Shown one piece after another: positions 23,018 through 30,568 of a stretch of 34,900 nt of DNA. The translations under genes were made by a program, and so were the position numbers. Position 1 is the first letter of the stretch. Each line of letters opens with the position of its first letter. The notes beneath the pieces were generated by a model. It was not told the origin of the DNA. It made no database searches and was given only the letters and a program-made list of their open reading frames with translations. This DNA is from Defluviitaleaceae bacterium (GTDB lineage Bacteria; Bacillota; Clostridia; Lachnospirales; WQUN01), in the NCBI GenBank assembly GCA_009786975.1, contig WRGX01000215.1, forward strand, positions 1-34,900. Reading direction: 5' to 3'.

Positions 23018-23395
23018 ATGCCATACCAAATTAACAGGGTGCATTTGCTAATCTGTGTTTTAGCCGGAACGGTAATTACCGGCGGGTTTGTTTGGTTAAT
23101 ATTTTTCGATTTGCCGCATGCGACTTTCCGTATGATATTTTGGATAAACGTAACGTTGGTTGCGTTTTACTTTATCGGTCAATTTGCCCGAAGTTATCTT
23201 TTGGCAAATGTTTTTGTGCCGATTGAGGACGGATTTAATCTCGAAGAAGACGAGGAATACAAGGCTTTTGTTGCCCAGTTGGAGGCGCAGGGTGCGGATT
23301 CGATAGACCTTATGGTGGAAGAGCCGCTGGAGCTTGTTGACCCGCTTGACGATGACTTTATCGACGACTTTCAGGTTCCCGAAGAGGCGTTATGA
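23018..23395 (+). CDS. Small membrane protein between cheD and the sigma-28 gene
   Basis: The gene encodes 125 residues: two membrane segments (about 8-30 and 39-60), then a strongly acidic tail (EDEEYKAFVAQLEAQGADS ... DPLDDDFIDDF). The family is not recognised. AGAGG lies upstream of ATG 23018; the frame is open to a GTG at 23009 that is too close to that site. Its stop overlaps the sigma gene by four bases. Membrane position and coupling suggest a flagellar accessory role, unproven. Confidence 0.7.
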   Translation: MPYQINRVHLLICVLAGTVITGGFVWLIFFDLPHATFRMIFWINVTLVAFYFIGQFARSYLLANVFVPIEDGFNLEEDEEYKAFVAQLEAQGADSIDLMVEEPLELVDPLDDDFIDDFQVPEEAL

Positions 23396-24156
23396 CGTCG
23401 GTAAGCCTCGAAAAGATGTGGGAAGCATATATTGAAAGCAAGAATCCTGCACTCAAGGAAAAACTGATTTTGTACTACGCGCCGATTGTTAAGTATGTTG
23501 CGGGTCGGATGATGATTCACGTTGGTCAGCATGTCGAGCTTGATGACTTGATGGGCTACGGAATTTTTGGACTTTTGGACGCGATTGACAAATTTGACAA
23601 TGCGAAGGGTGTTAAGTTTGAAACTTATGCGTCCTTTCGAATTCGCGGCGCGATAATCGACCATATTCGTAAAATGGACTGGGTTCCGCGTACGCTTAGG
23701 CAAAAAAACAAGCAAATGGAACAGGTTTACATTTCGCTGGAGGATGAACTGGGTCGTCCTCCGTCTGACGAGGAGCTTAGCGAAAAATTAGATATGTCCT
23801 TGGAGGAAACAAAGGATTTAATAAAAAAATCGTCGGTGCTTTCCCTTGTGAGTTTGGACGATTACATGGAGCAAAATTACGAATCGTCTTTCGCGCCGCT
23901 TGTCGCAAGCCGCTCGGACTCCCCGGAAGAACAAGCAGAACGGCAGGAACGGAAACAAATGCTTGCCGAAGCAATTTCAGACTTGACAGAAAAAGAAAAA
24001 CTTGTCATCACGCTATATTATTTTGAGGACTTGACGTTGAAGGAAATTAGTAGCATTATGAAAGTGTCTGAATCAAGGGTTTCGCAGATTCACACCAAGG
24101 CAATCTCTCGTTTGCAAGGCAAACTGGGGCGGTACAAAAATTTGTTATTCGCATAA
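23392..24156 (+). CDS. fliA: Flagellar sigma factor sigma-28 (FliA/WhiG/SigD)
   Basis: The gene encodes 254 residues. Region 2 is LDDLMGYGIFGLLDAIDKFD to RIRGAIIDHIRK, followed by DWVPRTLRQK at the region 2-3 border typical of FliA/WhiG. Region 4 ends with LTLKEISSIMKVSESRVSQI. It directs late flagellar and chemotaxis gene transcription. ATGA overlap with the preceding membrane protein. Confidence 0.95.
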   Translation: MTSVSLEKMWEAYIESKNPALKEKLILYYAPIVKYVAGRMMIHVGQHVELDDLMGYGIFGLLDAIDKFDNAKGVKFETYASFRIRGAIIDHIRKMDWVPRTLRQKNKQMEQVYISLEDELGRPPSDEELSEKLDMSLEETKDLIKKSSVLSLVSLDDYMEQNYESSFAPLVASRSDSPEEQAERQERKQMLAEAISDLTEKEKLVITLYYFEDLTLKEISSIMKVSESRVSQIHTKAISRLQGKLGRYKNLLFA

Positions 24157-24175
24157 GTAGGAGAGGGGATTTTTT

Positions 24176-25777
24176 ATGACGGCGGGAAAAAATTTCAACA
24201 TTAAGGTCAAGGAAGACGGAATCTATCTAACCCTGCACAATGTCGAGGGAGAGGAGCGCGTTGCGCGTCAAGATGTTATCGACGCGATTGAATCCTACGG
24301 CATAAAAGATGTCGATTATATTACAATCGGCGACGCGCTTAAATCAGACGATGAGACAATTGAGGTAAAAATTTCAAGCAGTACGGCAATAATGCAAGTG
24401 GCCGAATCCGCAGCAATTGAAGTTTCCGAAGACCGTATGCAGGCTCACATTATTTTTCAGGAGCCTATTAACAACGGGAAACTTTTGACGCCGGAGGAGG
24501 TCATAATTTTATTGCAAGAAAAGCGGGTTGCGCCGGACGCAAAGCTGATTCAGGCCGCGCTTGCAAATAAACGATACGGCAGGAAAATTTTAATCGCTGA
24601 AGGCCGCGAACCCCTTAATGGCAGCGACGGCTTTTTGAAATTCCATTTTGACAAAAGCAATATCAAGCCCAAGCCGAAAATTATGGAAGACGGAACGGTT
24701 AATTTTAAACAGCTCGATATGTTTAAGCTGTGTAATCGCGGCGATGTTCTCGTTACGAGCGTTCCTGCACAGGAAGGAAAAGATGGCGTTGACGTTTACG
24801 GCAACGTTATGCCCGCGCCGAAAACGCGTCCCGCCGGAGCTATTCCGCGCGGAAAAGGCACGGTGCTTTCGCCCGACGGACAGCATCTTCTCGCCGACGT
24901 AAGCGGACAGCTTGTTCTTAAAGAAAACAAGGTAAGTGTGTCACCGCACTTGGAAATTCCCGGAAATGTTGACAACGCTACCGGAAATATTGATTTTAAC
25001 GGGCAGGTTACGATTCGCGGAAATGTTATTTCCGGGTTTACCGTAAAGGCTGTTGGAAACATCGAGGTTTTCGGCGTTTGTGAGGCGGCTAAATTGGTTT
25101 CGACGGAGGGCAGCGTTGTTCTCGGGGGCGGAATCCAAGGTGCGGACAAGGGCGAAGTTTCCGCCGCAGGTGACATCACCGCGAAATTTATTGAAAGCTG
25201 CAAATCCGTAACGGCGGGCGGAAACGTTATCACGGACTCGGTTCGCAAAAGCAATATCAAATGCGATGGCAGTGCGATGCTTGTGGGCAAAAACGGATTG
25301 CTTGTTGGCGGAAGCGTTACGGCAGGCGAAAAACTTGTTGCTACGACCGTTGGTTCGCCGATGGGTACGCTTACGGAAATTGAAGTCGGCGGCTCGCCTA
25401 AGGAATTGAACAAACAAAAGGACCTTGCTGCCGAATTTAACAAGCTCAAGGACGAATATGAAAAGTGTGATAAGGGCGTTGAAACGCTGAACATTTTGCG
25501 CAAGCGTGACCAGCTTCCGCCGGATAAAAAGGCCCTTTTGGCAAAGATGATTAACATGAAAATGGTTTTGCGCGACAAGATGACCAAGATGCAGGAAGAA
25601 ATCGACGGCGTAAACCGTAACCTTGCCGTAAATGTCGGAACCGTCAGCGTTAAAAACGTGATTCGCCCAGGGGTTCGCATAACAATCGGCAACGCACAAA
25701 TGACCATTCGCGACGAACTTTCAAATTGCAGGTTGCGCAATAACGGCGAAAAAATTGCAATAGGTCCCAATATTTAG
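24176..25777 (+). CDS. FapA family protein (DUF342)
   Basis: The gene encodes 533 residues. An N-terminal alpha/beta region is followed by a long polymer-like beta region with repeated Gly (VTIRGNVISGFTVKAVGN, GSVVLGGGIQGADKGEVSAAG), characteristic of DUF342/FapA, then a coiled coil (about 405-470) and a short beta tail. FapA proteins are linked to flagellar assembly and polar localisation in some bacteria. GGAGAGGGG precedes the ATG. It follows the sigma-28 gene by 19 bases. Confidence 0.88.
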   Translation: MTAGKNFNIKVKEDGIYLTLHNVEGEERVARQDVIDAIESYGIKDVDYITIGDALKSDDETIEVKISSSTAIMQVAESAAIEVSEDRMQAHIIFQEPINNGKLLTPEEVIILLQEKRVAPDAKLIQAALANKRYGRKILIAEGREPLNGSDGFLKFHFDKSNIKPKPKIMEDGTVNFKQLDMFKLCNRGDVLVTSVPAQEGKDGVDVYGNVMPAPKTRPAGAIPRGKGTVLSPDGQHLLADVSGQLVLKENKVSVSPHLEIPGNVDNATGNIDFNGQVTIRGNVISGFTVKAVGNIEVFGVCEAAKLVSTEGSVVLGGGIQGADKGEVSAAGDITAKFIESCKSVTAGGNVITDSVRKSNIKCDGSAMLVGKNGLLVGGSVTAGEKLVATTVGSPMGTLTEIEVGGSPKELNKQKDLAAEFNKLKDEYEKCDKGVETLNILRKRDQLPPDKKALLAKMINMKMVLRDKMTKMQEEIDGVNRNLAVNVGTVSVKNVIRPGVRITIGNAQMTIRDELSNCRLRNNGEKIAIGPNI

Positions 25778-25850
25778 CACCGGGGACATGTGTTGGAAGC
25801 GACACATGCTCTCGAAGCCAAATTCGAAGCCGGATTCGAGAGCCGGACTC
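25778..25850 (-). repeat. Single copy of the 90-bp repeat, reverse orientation
   Basis: CACCGGGGACATGTG, a hairpin with GACACATG, and TCTCGAAGCC follow the FapA stop codon directly. A duplicated TTCGAAGCCGGATTCGAGAGCCGG segment extends it. Its T-tract sense lies on the minus strand, so it should not terminate the flagellar operon. Confidence 0.75.
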
Positions 25851-25866
25851 AAAAGGAGGGATTTTC

Positions 25867-26187
25867 ATGTTAAGACCGGTTGATTTAACATTAACGATAC
25901 AAAATGCCGCAGACGCACAGCGCGCGGGTTTCCAAGGCACGCAGGCGGGTCGCCCGGAGGTTGCCAGCCAAATGTTTGCCGACAGACTTCACAAGGAAGT
26001 CCGACAGCAGGAACAGCAGGTTGGGCAGACCTCTTTGGCGGAAAAAGCCGACGTCAACCCCGATAGACAAGGGGACGGCAAGGGCTATCAGCCTAATCGC
26101 AAGCCGCCGAACAAAAAAACCGAACAATCTAAAGTTAGGCCTACAAAAATGAACGTCGGCGAAAGTATGTATGATATCAAAATATAA
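25867..26187 (+). CDS. Hypothetical protein of the flagellar operon, 106 residues
   Basis: The product begins MLRPVDLTLTIQNAADAQ and continues as a polar, Gln/Lys-rich, probably disordered chain ending MNVGESMYDIKI. AAGGAGGG lies 7 bases before the ATG. I recall similar short proteins behind FapA in Clostridia, but no function. Co-transcription with FapA is likely, and a terminator follows at 26274. Confidence 0.65.
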   Translation: MLRPVDLTLTIQNAADAQRAGFQGTQAGRPEVASQMFADRLHKEVRQQEQQVGQTSLAEKADVNPDRQGDGKGYQPNRKPPNKKTEQSKVRPTKMNVGESMYDIKI

Positions 26188-26194
26188 ATGAGTG

Positions 26195-26262
26195 CGCACC
26201 GGACACCGGGGACATGTGTCGGAATCGGCACATTCTCTCGAAGCCGGGAGCAGTTTTTTAGC
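26195..26262 (-). repeat. Single copy of the 90-bp repeat, reverse orientation
   Basis: GGACACCGGGGACATGTGTC, a hairpin, then TCTCGAAGCCGGGAGCAG. It starts eight bases after the stop of the 106-residue gene and precedes the operon terminator. Confidence 0.8.
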
Positions 26263-26273
26263 GAATAAAAGAG

Positions 26274-26294
26274 GGGGCGCAAGCCCCTTTTTTT
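26274..26294 (+). terminator. Rho-independent terminator of the flagellar operon
   Basis: GGGGC, GCAA loop, GCCCC and T7. A classic terminator 34 bases before the SwrB-like gene, which would then need read-through or its own promoter. Confidence 0.75.
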
Positions 26295-26327
26295 GAAGGA
26301 AATTTTCTTGCCTTGGGAGGAATTCTC

Positions 26328-26930
26328 TTGCTTGTAACCGTTATTCTTGTTGCGCTTATAATTTGCTTTATGGTTGTGACGGTTTTTTCGCTCTCTGCCA
26401 TGCTTATTGTGCGGCGGCGCGAGCAGAAATACGAAGGCGCGCAAAAGCTCGAAAAGGCAATAAGCGAGCTTGACTCCGCGCTTGATACCGCGCTTAAAGA
26501 AATAAACAAAATGGGCGGCTTGGTTCAGGCCGATGTTGACGAAAAATACAAATCCATGCTTTTTTTGTACAGCCTTGTTGAGGAAAAACAAAAGGAAATC
26601 GGCGAAATTGAGGCGAATGGGGTTGCGCCGCGCGTTGTCGCGGGCGAATCGCAAGCCGCGCAGGGGCAGGCGTACGCGCACGCACAATCGCCGCCGCAAC
26701 CGGTCATAACGTCAAGCGACGTCGTAACCGCCGCCGAAAAGGAAATGCTTGCCGTCTCTCCCGCCGCGCCTCCGCCCGAACCCAAGCGGCCTCCAAAATT
26801 CGCAAATTCCAAGCACAAACAAATTTGGGAAATGCGCGAAAGCGGCAAGGCCGTCTCCGATATCGCACGGGAATTCAGCATGGGGCAGGGCGAGGTTAAA
26901 CTTATTTTGGAAATTATTGATAGGGGATAG
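26328..26930 (+). CDS. SwrB-like membrane-anchored protein with C-terminal HTH-like motif
   Basis: The gene encodes 200 residues: an N-terminal membrane segment (LLVTVILVALIICFMVVTVF), a coiled coil (about 35-95), a Pro/Ala linker, and a C-terminal segment (QIWEMRESGKAVSDIAREFS followed by MGQGEVKLILEI) of the kind in DUF6115/SwrB-type proteins. SwrB follows sigD in Bacillus and supports flagellar export assembly; position agrees. TTG 26328 is chosen because GGGAGGA lies 6 bases upstream. It converges on the methyltransferase gene with a 20-base gap. Confidence 0.68.
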   Translation: MLVTVILVALIICFMVVTVFSLSAMLIVRRREQKYEGAQKLEKAISELDSALDTALKEINKMGGLVQADVDEKYKSMLFLYSLVEEKQKEIGEIEANGVAPRVVAGESQAAQGQAYAHAQSPPQPVITSSDVVTAAEKEMLAVSPAAPPPEPKRPPKFANSKHKQIWEMRESGKAVSDIAREFSMGQGEVKLILEIIDRG

Positions 26931-26950
26931 ATGGTTTTTTGCAACACGCC

Positions 26951-28951
26951 CTAACAGCCCTTTGGTATTCGGTCTGCTCGACGCAGCAGCGATACTGTCT
27001 CCACCTTGCCCGTGTGGGGGAACATATCGACGGGCTGCACCGTGTCGAGGCTGTAGCCTCCGGCGGCAAGGATTTTCGCGTCTCGGGCGAAAGTTGCGGG
27101 GTCGCATGAGATATACACGACTCGTGGAATTTTTGCAGAAATTATCGCGTCCAGCAGGATGCGGTCGCAGCCTTTTCGTGGCGGGTCGAGGAAGATTATG
27201 TCGGGAATTTTGGCGGGAGACGTCATGAGTTTTGGCAAAACTTCCTCTGTCGCGCCGCAAATAAATTCCGCGTTTGTTATGCCGTTTTTAGCGGCATTTT
27301 TTTTTGCGTCGGATATCGCGGCGGGAACGATGTCGATGCCGAGGATGGGGTGCGCTTGGCGCGTTTTTTCGTGAGGCGGGAGAGCGCGTCCGGCTTCGAG
27401 AGCATGTGTCGCCTCTGACACGTGTTCGCGGTTCCCACTGTGCGCTTGGCGCGCTTCTTCGTGAGGCGGGAGAGCGCGTCCGGCTTCGAGGGCATGTGTC
27501 GCCTCTGACACGTGTTCGCGGTTCCCACTGTGCGCTTGGCGCGCTTCTTCGTGAGGCGGGAGAGCGCGTCCGGCTTCGAGAGCATGTGTCGCCGCCGACA
27601 CGTGTTCGCGGTGCCCATTGCGCGCTTGGCGCGCCGCTGCGTAGAGGGTTACTGTGCCGACGCCGCAATGTGCGTCTATTGCGTATTGCGTGCCGTTAAG
27701 GTCGGCTTGCGCGATTGCGATTTCGTATAAAATTTTTGTTTGCACCGGGTTTACTTGAAAAAATGACGGCGCGGAAAGCTCAAACTCTATGTCACCGATT
27801 TTTTCGCGAATAAATCCCGTTCCGTGTAATATCCTAAAATTTTCCTCTGCACCGTCAAAAATCGTGTTGTTTTTCGCGGTGTTTTTGTTTGTAAGAACCG
27901 TTGTGACGCCTGTTGCGGCTAAATTCTCAACAAGCTCCCCGCTGTGTGGGAGTTTTTTTCCGTTCAAAACAATCGTGACCATTACCTCGTGCGTTGCAAA
28001 GCTCGTCCGAACAACTATGTGTCTCACAAGACCCTTGTGCGCGATTTCATCATATGCCGAAATTTTATGCCTCCGCATATGTTCCTTTATGACGGCAAGT
28101 ACCCCGACATGCGATTCATGCTGGATTTCGCAGTCGTCGACCTCGATTAAACGATGGCTTCGCGCCGCGTACATTCCGATGGAAAAATCGCTGATGTTAC
28201 TGACGCTAACATCAACGATTTTTTTATGGGCGAGGAAGCTGCCCCCGGCTTCGAGGGAATGTGTCGCCGCCGACACATGCCCCCGGTGCCCACTGCGCTC
28301 TTGGCGCGCTTTTTTATTTTGCAAAAAAGAGTCGGCGAGTGACACTCGCCGACTCTTTTTTTCATGCGCAGGGAAACTGCCCACGGCTTCGAGGGAATGT
28401 GTCGACTCCGACACATGTCCCCGGTGTTCACTGCGCGCTTGGCGCGCTTTTTCATGCGCAGGGAAACTGCCCACGGCTTCGAGGGAATGTGTCGACTCCG
28501 ACACATGTCCCCGGTGTCCACTGCGCGCTTGGCGCGCCGGGACAACCGGGAAAACTGCTTTATTGCGGTAGCGAGAGGGGTTTTCCATGCCGATTACATC
28601 CAAAACAGGCGGAGCAACAAAGCCGCCGATTTTTTCAAGCGCGGTTATTACAAATTGTTTTTTGAAGGCGAGTTGCGCGGAATATTCGCAGTGCCGAAAC
28701 TGACATCCCCCGCAATTTGCCGCCACGCCACACGTACTTTTTACACGAAACGGCGAAGGTTTCACGATTTGCATAATTTTCCCGTATCCGTAATTTTTTT
28801 TCACTTTTACAATTAGCGCGTCAATTTTTTCATCCGGCAACGCGCCGTCAACAAACACAACGAAGCCGCCAATTTCGCCGACTCCGAAGCCTTTTTCGGT
28901 CACGCTTTTTATCTCGACCATGTGTCGCGAATTTTTATGCACGTTTGGCAT
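26951..28951 (-). CDS. rlmD: RlmD/RumA-type 23S rRNA m5U methyltransferase with two repeat-derived insertions
   Basis: The gene encodes 666 residues, against about 450-470 usual. Order: TRAM domain (10-65), [4Fe-4S] cysteines C74, C80, C83 and C274, SAM motif DAHCGVGTVTL (426-436), FLDPPRKG (587-594), catalytic C616 in SCDPATFARD and E651 in FPHTGKVE. It uses SAM to methylate uridine C5 in 23S rRNA; the exact target (RlmC, RlmD or both) is open. Residues about 138-244 and 440-534 are translated repeats (units such as ARQARSGHRGHVSESTHSLE, 30 residues each). The first splits the RYRNKAVFPV and IGMYAARSH segments, the second sits between the first helix and second strand of the SAM fold. Without them the length is normal. 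ATG follows AAAGGGAG. Confidence 0.85.
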   Translation of the reverse strand: MPNVHKNSRHMVEIKSVTEKGFGVGEIGGFVVFVDGALPDEKIDALIVKVKKNYGYGKIMQIVKPSPFRVKSTCGVAANCGGCQFRHCEYSAQLAFKKQFVITALEKIGGFVAPPVLDVIGMENPSRYRNKAVFPVVPARQARSGHRGHVSESTHSLEAVGSFPAHEKARQARSEHRGHVSESTHSLEAVGSFPAHEKKSRRVSLADSFLQNKKARQERSGHRGHVSAATHSLEAGGSFLAHKKIVDVSVSNISDFSIGMYAARSHRLIEVDDCEIQHESHVGVLAVIKEHMRRHKISAYDEIAHKGLVRHIVVRTSFATHEVMVTIVLNGKKLPHSGELVENLAATGVTTVLTNKNTAKNNTIFDGAEENFRILHGTGFIREKIGDIEFELSAPSFFQVNPVQTKILYEIAIAQADLNGTQYAIDAHCGVGTVTLYAAARQARNGHREHVSAATHALEAGRALPPHEEARQAHSGNREHVSEATHALEAGRALPPHEEARQAHSGNREHVSEATHALEAGRALPPHEKTRQAHPILGIDIVPAAISDAKKNAAKNGITNAEFICGATEEVLPKLMTSPAKIPDIIFLDPPRKGCDRILLDAIISAKIPRVVYISCDPATFARDAKILAAGGYSLDTVQPVDMFPHTGKVETVSLLRRADRIPKGC
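27346..27642 (+). repeat. Three 90-bp repeats inside the methyltransferase gene (insertion 2)
   Basis: Units begin GTGAGGCGGGAGAGCGCGTC at 27371, 27461 and 27551, exactly 90 bases apart, and a partial unit precedes them. They are antisense to the gene, are open in its reading frame, and have C-interrupted T-runs (CTTCTTC) or none. Neighbouring units are nearly identical to each other, which suggests recent tandem amplification. Confidence 0.9.
28226..28540 (+). repeat. Three 90-bp repeats and a PAL inside the methyltransferase gene (insertion 1)
   Basis: One unit (28226-28310), then PAL copy 3 (28323-28362), then two units at 28363 and 28453 (90 apart). The middle hairpin is near perfect here, ATGTGTCG against CGACACAT. 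All are antisense to the gene and in frame. Confidence 0.9.
28323..28362. terminator. Palindromic bidirectional terminator (PAL), copy 3, inside a coding region
   Basis: The same 13-bp stem as copy 1, flanked by A6 and T7, read in frame as KKSRRVSLADSFLQNKK. On the gene's own strand it still has the form of a strong intrinsic terminator. Confidence 0.85.
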
Positions 28952-28977
28952 TAGTCCGTCTCCCTTTACGCTCGGAA

Positions 28978-29334
28978 TTACGCCCCGAATGCGTTTTCAA
29001 TTTGATTTACAAAAATGCGACCGTTTTCTTCAAGCACCTCGATTACATCGAAGCGAAAATCGTTGTCGCAAAGGTTATTTTCGGCAATGTAATGCATTGC
29101 GGTTTGGATAATTTTTTGCTGTTTCGCATAGCCCACGGCTTCGGCGGGCGAGCCAAAGCCCGCCCCTCTGCGGAATTTCACCTCCGCGAAAATAATCACA
29201 CCGCTCGCGCGGCAAATCAAATCGATTTCCCCAAAACGCACGCGATAGTTTCTTTGCAAAATTTCCGCGCCTTTTTCGCTAAGGAATTTTTCCGCCTCTT
29301 CTTGCCCGCGAAACCCGACGGCAACCTTGTTCAA
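28978..29334 (-). CDS. YraN family protein (UPF0102), nuclease-like
   Basis: The gene encodes 118 residues, the usual family length. GFRGQEEAEKFLSEKGAEIL, then NYRVRFGEIDLICRASGVIIFAEVKFR contains the E-x-D and E-x-K positions of the PD-(D/E)XK fold. The biochemical role is not settled. The frame is open to 29478, but AAGGAGG lies 7 bases before TTG 29334, whose start overlaps the cca stop (TTGA). This makes it translationally coupled to cca. Confidence 0.88.
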   Translation of the reverse strand: MNKVAVGFRGQEEAEKFLSEKGAEILQRNYRVRFGEIDLICRASGVIIFAEVKFRRGAGFGSPAEAVGYAKQQKIIQTAMHYIAENNLCDNDFRFDVIEVLEENGRIFVNQIENAFGA

Positions 29335-30518
29335 AGCAATGCCTCCTTGGTGTTCAAATTCGGGTCGCGCATAACGGCGTCCAAAAATTTTTCCAGGGCT
29401 TCGCCTGCCGCCTTGCCGGTTATGCCGATTTCGGCAAGGTCGTCGCCGTTTACAGCAAGGCCGCGCAAGGTAAAACACTCGCCTCGCGCCAAAATATCGC
29501 GTGATTCCGCGCGGATTTTTTCAAGACAACCCCCCTGCGAAATCTCTTTCAGGCGCAACAAATCTTCGAATTCCTCCGGCGGAAAAATCCGCAACAATTT
29601 CTTAATTTCGTAGCGCGACTCCGCAATTTTTTTCGGCAAAAATTCCACAAAACGCGAAACTATTTTTATAGTCCTGTTATCAAACCGCAAATCCCGCAAA
29701 ATACACTCGCACTTGCCCCCCGTCCACGAGAAAAACAGCGCGAGTAACAATGAAAGGGGCGGTCGTCCCGCGTCCGAATCGGAGCCCCCAAGGTCTTCAA
29801 TCCACGAAATCACGCGCTCCAATTCCCCGCCAAACGCCCTCCCTCGCAAAACGTAATACATTAACCCCGTTTCGTGTAACAAACGCACAGCCTGCGGATG
29901 CTCGCCGCAAAGCAGTTTACAAAGCTCCTCGCGCACGCGCTCCGCGCTGATATCGGCGAGATTCCCCCGCAATTTCGCAATTGCACCAATCGCGCCTCCA
30001 TCAACCGAAAACCCCAAAACCGCAGCAAATCGCACGGCACGAAGCATACGAAGAGCGTCTTCCCCAAATCGCGTTTCCGCGTCGCCCACGCATTTTATAA
30101 GCCCTCGCGAAATATCGCCGCGCCCGTCAAACGGGTCAACAAATCCGCGCGACGGCGCGTACGCAATCGCGTTTATCGTAAAATCGCGGCGGCTCAAATC
30201 CTCCTCAATTTTGCCCGAAAAAGTAACTTCCGACGGCCGCCGATTGTCCAAATATTCGCCGTCCACGCGATACGTCGTAACCTCGCAAACATCCCCGCCG
30301 CTAAGCACCGAAACCGTCCCGTGCTTAATCCCCGAGTCAAATGTGCGCGAAAATAAGGCCTTAACCTCGTCGGGCAAGGCCGATGTCGCAATGTCCCAAT
30401 CGACCGGAATCGCGCCGCGAATCATATCGCGCACGCATCCGCCAACGATAAATGCCTCATGCCCCGCGGCGGCCAAAGTGTTGATTATTTCTTTCACGTA
30501 TTCGGGGATGCTTGTCAC
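29331..30518 (-). CDS. cca: CCA tRNA nucleotidyltransferase
   Basis: The gene encodes 395 residues. Class II motifs: FIVGGCVRDMIRG, DWDIATSALP (DxD metal site), RRDFTINAIAY and the ERVREEL helix. It adds or repairs the 3' CCA of tRNAs; the tRNA-Trp of this window lacks an encoded CCA. GTG 30518 is chosen because GAGGTG lies just upstream; the frame extends to a TTG at 30530. The gene starts 50 bases after smc and overlaps the YraN gene. Confidence 0.93.
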   Translation of the reverse strand: MTSIPEYVKEIINTLAAAGHEAFIVGGCVRDMIRGAIPVDWDIATSALPDEVKALFSRTFDSGIKHGTVSVLSGGDVCEVTTYRVDGEYLDNRRPSEVTFSGKIEEDLSRRDFTINAIAYAPSRGFVDPFDGRGDISRGLIKCVGDAETRFGEDALRMLRAVRFAAVLGFSVDGGAIGAIAKLRGNLADISAERVREELCKLLCGEHPQAVRLLHETGLMYYVLRGRAFGGELERVISWIEDLGGSDSDAGRPPLSLLLALFFSWTGGKCECILRDLRFDNRTIKIVSRFVEFLPKKIAESRYEIKKLLRIFPPEEFEDLLRLKEISQGGCLEKIRAESRDILARGECFTLRGLAVNGDDLAEIGITGKAAGEALEKFLDAVMRDPNLNTKEALL

Positions 30519-30568
30519 GACACACCTCAAATCGTTCTAATTGCAGTACAATTTACCGCGAAACAGTA

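Noticed and set aside
27304-28816. Plus-strand frames of up to 260 codons opposite the methyltransferase
   Set aside because: Antisense readings of the repeats and of a well-supported gene.
26951-28951. Methyltransferase as a pseudogene
   Set aside because: The frame is intact over 666 codons and all catalytic and cluster residues are present, so a gene with in-frame inserts is the better reading.
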